A DNA stretch of 6,300 nt from SCQX01 sp035720945 (GTDB taxonomy: Bacteria > Pseudomonadota > Gammaproteobacteria > Burkholderiales > Burkholderiaceae_B): NCBI GenBank assembly GCA_035720945.1, contig DASTNK010000180.1, forward strand, positions 1-6,300. Direction: 5' to 3'. Below the pieces are notes generated by a model. The model was not told where the DNA came from, ran no database searches, and worked only from the letters and a program-made list of their open reading frames with translations. Numbering within the stretch: position 1 is the first letter of the stretch; each line of letters opens with the position of its first letter. Below, piece after piece: positions 5,479 to 6,300 of this stretch. The translations under genes were made by a program, and so were the position numbers.

Positions 5479-6195
5479 TCACTGCCGTACCACCCATTCC
5501 TGGTAACCCTGGGCGCGCAGCGCGCAGGCCGGGCAGTGGCCGCAGCCATAACCCCAGGCGTGCAAGGTGTCGCGGCGGTCGAGATAGCAAGTGTGGGTGT
5601 CGGTCCGTATCAGGTCCACCAGTGCCCCGCCTCCCAATTGCCGCGCCAATTCCCACGTGTCGGCCTTGTCGAGCCACATCAAAGGGGTTTCCAGCGCCAA
5701 CTGACGATCCACGCCCAGGCTCAGCGCCACCTGCAAAGCCTTGAGGGTATTGTCGCGACAGTCCGGGTAGCCGGAGTAATCCGTTTGTGACATACCGCCC
5801 ACAAGCACGTCCAATCCACGCCGGTACGCCAGCGCGGCAGCCAGCGTGAAAAACAGCAGATTGCGGCCTGGCACGAAGGTGTTTGGCAGGCCGTCAGCCT
5901 GCATCGTGATGGCAACCTCGTCGGTCATGGCCGATGTGCCCAGTTGCGTCAGCGCATTGACGTCCAGCAGGTGGTCTTCGCCAAGATGTGGCGCCCAGTC
6001 TGGCCATAGTTCGGCCATCCGGTGGCGCAACGTGATGCGACAGTCCAGTTCCGATCGATGGCGCTGGCCGTAGTTGAAGCCGATGGTCTCGACATGGCCG
6101 AAATGCGCCAGCGCCCAGGCAAGGCAAGTGGTGGAATCCTGTCCGCCGGAGAACAGGACCAGGGCGCGGCGCTGGTGTTTCCCGGCCATGATCAT
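5479..6195 (-). CDS. queC: 7-cyano-7-deazaguanine (preQ0) synthase QueC
   Basis: QueC converts 7-carboxy-7-deazaguanine (CDG) to preQ0 using ATP and ammonia, a late cytoplasmic step before queuosine is built into tRNAs with GUN anticodons. The 238-residue product has the ATP-pyrophosphatase loop SGGQDSTTC (16-24), the FNYGQRHRSEL motif (40-50), NTFVPGRN (105-112), and GGMSQTDYSGYPDCR (133-147). It also has the zinc cysteines C203, C218, C221 and C224, the last three in GYGCGHCPAC. All catalytic features seem intact and the length is normal. The start overlaps the stop codon of the upstream yhhQ as ATGA, which favours 6195. An alternative ATG at 6189 lies seven bases after GGGG. queE and queD are not in the window. 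Confidence 0.95.
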   Translation of the reverse strand: MIMAGKHQRRALVLFSGGQDSTTCLAWALAHFGHVETIGFNYGQRHRSELDCRITLRHRMAELWPDWAPHLGEDHLLDVNALTQLGTSAMTDEVAITMQADGLPNTFVPGRNLLFFTLAAALAYRRGLDVLVGGMSQTDYSGYPDCRDNTLKALQVALSLGVDRQLALETPLMWLDKADTWELARQLGGGALVDLIRTDTHTCYLDRRDTLHAWGYGCGHCPACALRAQGYQEWVVRQ

Positions 6196-6300
6196 GCCCC
6201 GGCCAGCCTGATCTCGTGCCGTTTCATGAACCGGATGATGGCGTTCAGGGCGATGCCGTACAAGGGCAGGAACAACAGCAGGCTGACAGTCAGTTTGATG
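6192..6300 (-). CDS. yhhQ: Queuosine precursor transporter, YhhQ/VUT family, 3' end only
   Basis: Only the last 35 residues are in the window: IKLTVSLLLFLPLYGIALN, then AIIRFMKRHEIRLAGA. It is one hydrophobic membrane helix followed by a basic cytoplasmic tail. The end matches the E. coli YhhQ tail (FKVLISIVFFLPMYGVLLN, then MLLKRLADKSEI) nearly position by position, including FLP-YG--LN. YhhQ is an inner-membrane importer of preQ0 and preQ1. Its TGA overlaps the queC ATG by four bases, so the two genes are surely co-transcribed and probably translationally coupled. The identification rests on a short tail plus the functional link to queC. Most of the gene lies beyond the right edge. Confidence 0.75.
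   Translation of the reverse strand, partial: IKLTVSLLLFLPLYGIALNAIIRFMKRHEIRLAGA

Overview
The window is GC-rich and densely coded, and its gene content and protein style suggest a beta-proteobacterium, most likely Burkholderiales (Alcaligenaceae such as Bordetella or Achromobacter). This placement comes from recognising protein sequences by eye, not from a search. Most of the window is ordinary chromosome: a propionyl-CoA synthetase, a phosphate-binding protein, a tRNA-Cys, a LOG-family nucleotide hydrolase, a PEP mutase/isocitrate lyase-superfamily enzyme, a VapBC-type toxin-antitoxin pair and a queuosine gene pair.

Left part (1-2340): prpE lies on the minus strand and runs off the left edge. 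It is divergent from pstS on the plus strand. The 304-base gap between them carries two direct Pho-box-like elements in front of pstS, exactly 22 bases apart, and an inverted repeat in front of prpE. pstS has a clean signal peptide and all expected phosphate ligands. It is followed by a hairpin and no pstC/A/B genes, so it looks like a single-gene phosphate-starvation unit.

Middle (2305-3640): a gene-free stretch of almost 390 bases with several hairpins separates pstS from a minus-strand tRNA-Cys(GCA) with encoded CCA. The tRNA promoter faces away from the promoter of the LOG-family gene. That gene converges on the PEP mutase-superfamily gene, with only 46 bases between their stop codons.

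Right part (3684-6300), all minus strand: the PEP mutase-superfamily gene; a vapC/vapB-like toxin-antitoxin operon with overlapping genes and an AT-rich palindromic operator; then queC and the 3' end of yhhQ, which overlap by ATGA. YhhQ imports queuosine precursors and QueC makes preQ0, so this pair joins salvage and synthesis of the same modified base.

I found no mobile element, CRISPR array or convincing novel system. The points most worth a second look are the stand-alone pstS with two Pho boxes, the toxin-antitoxin insertion, the queC-yhhQ coupling and the structured gap after pstS.
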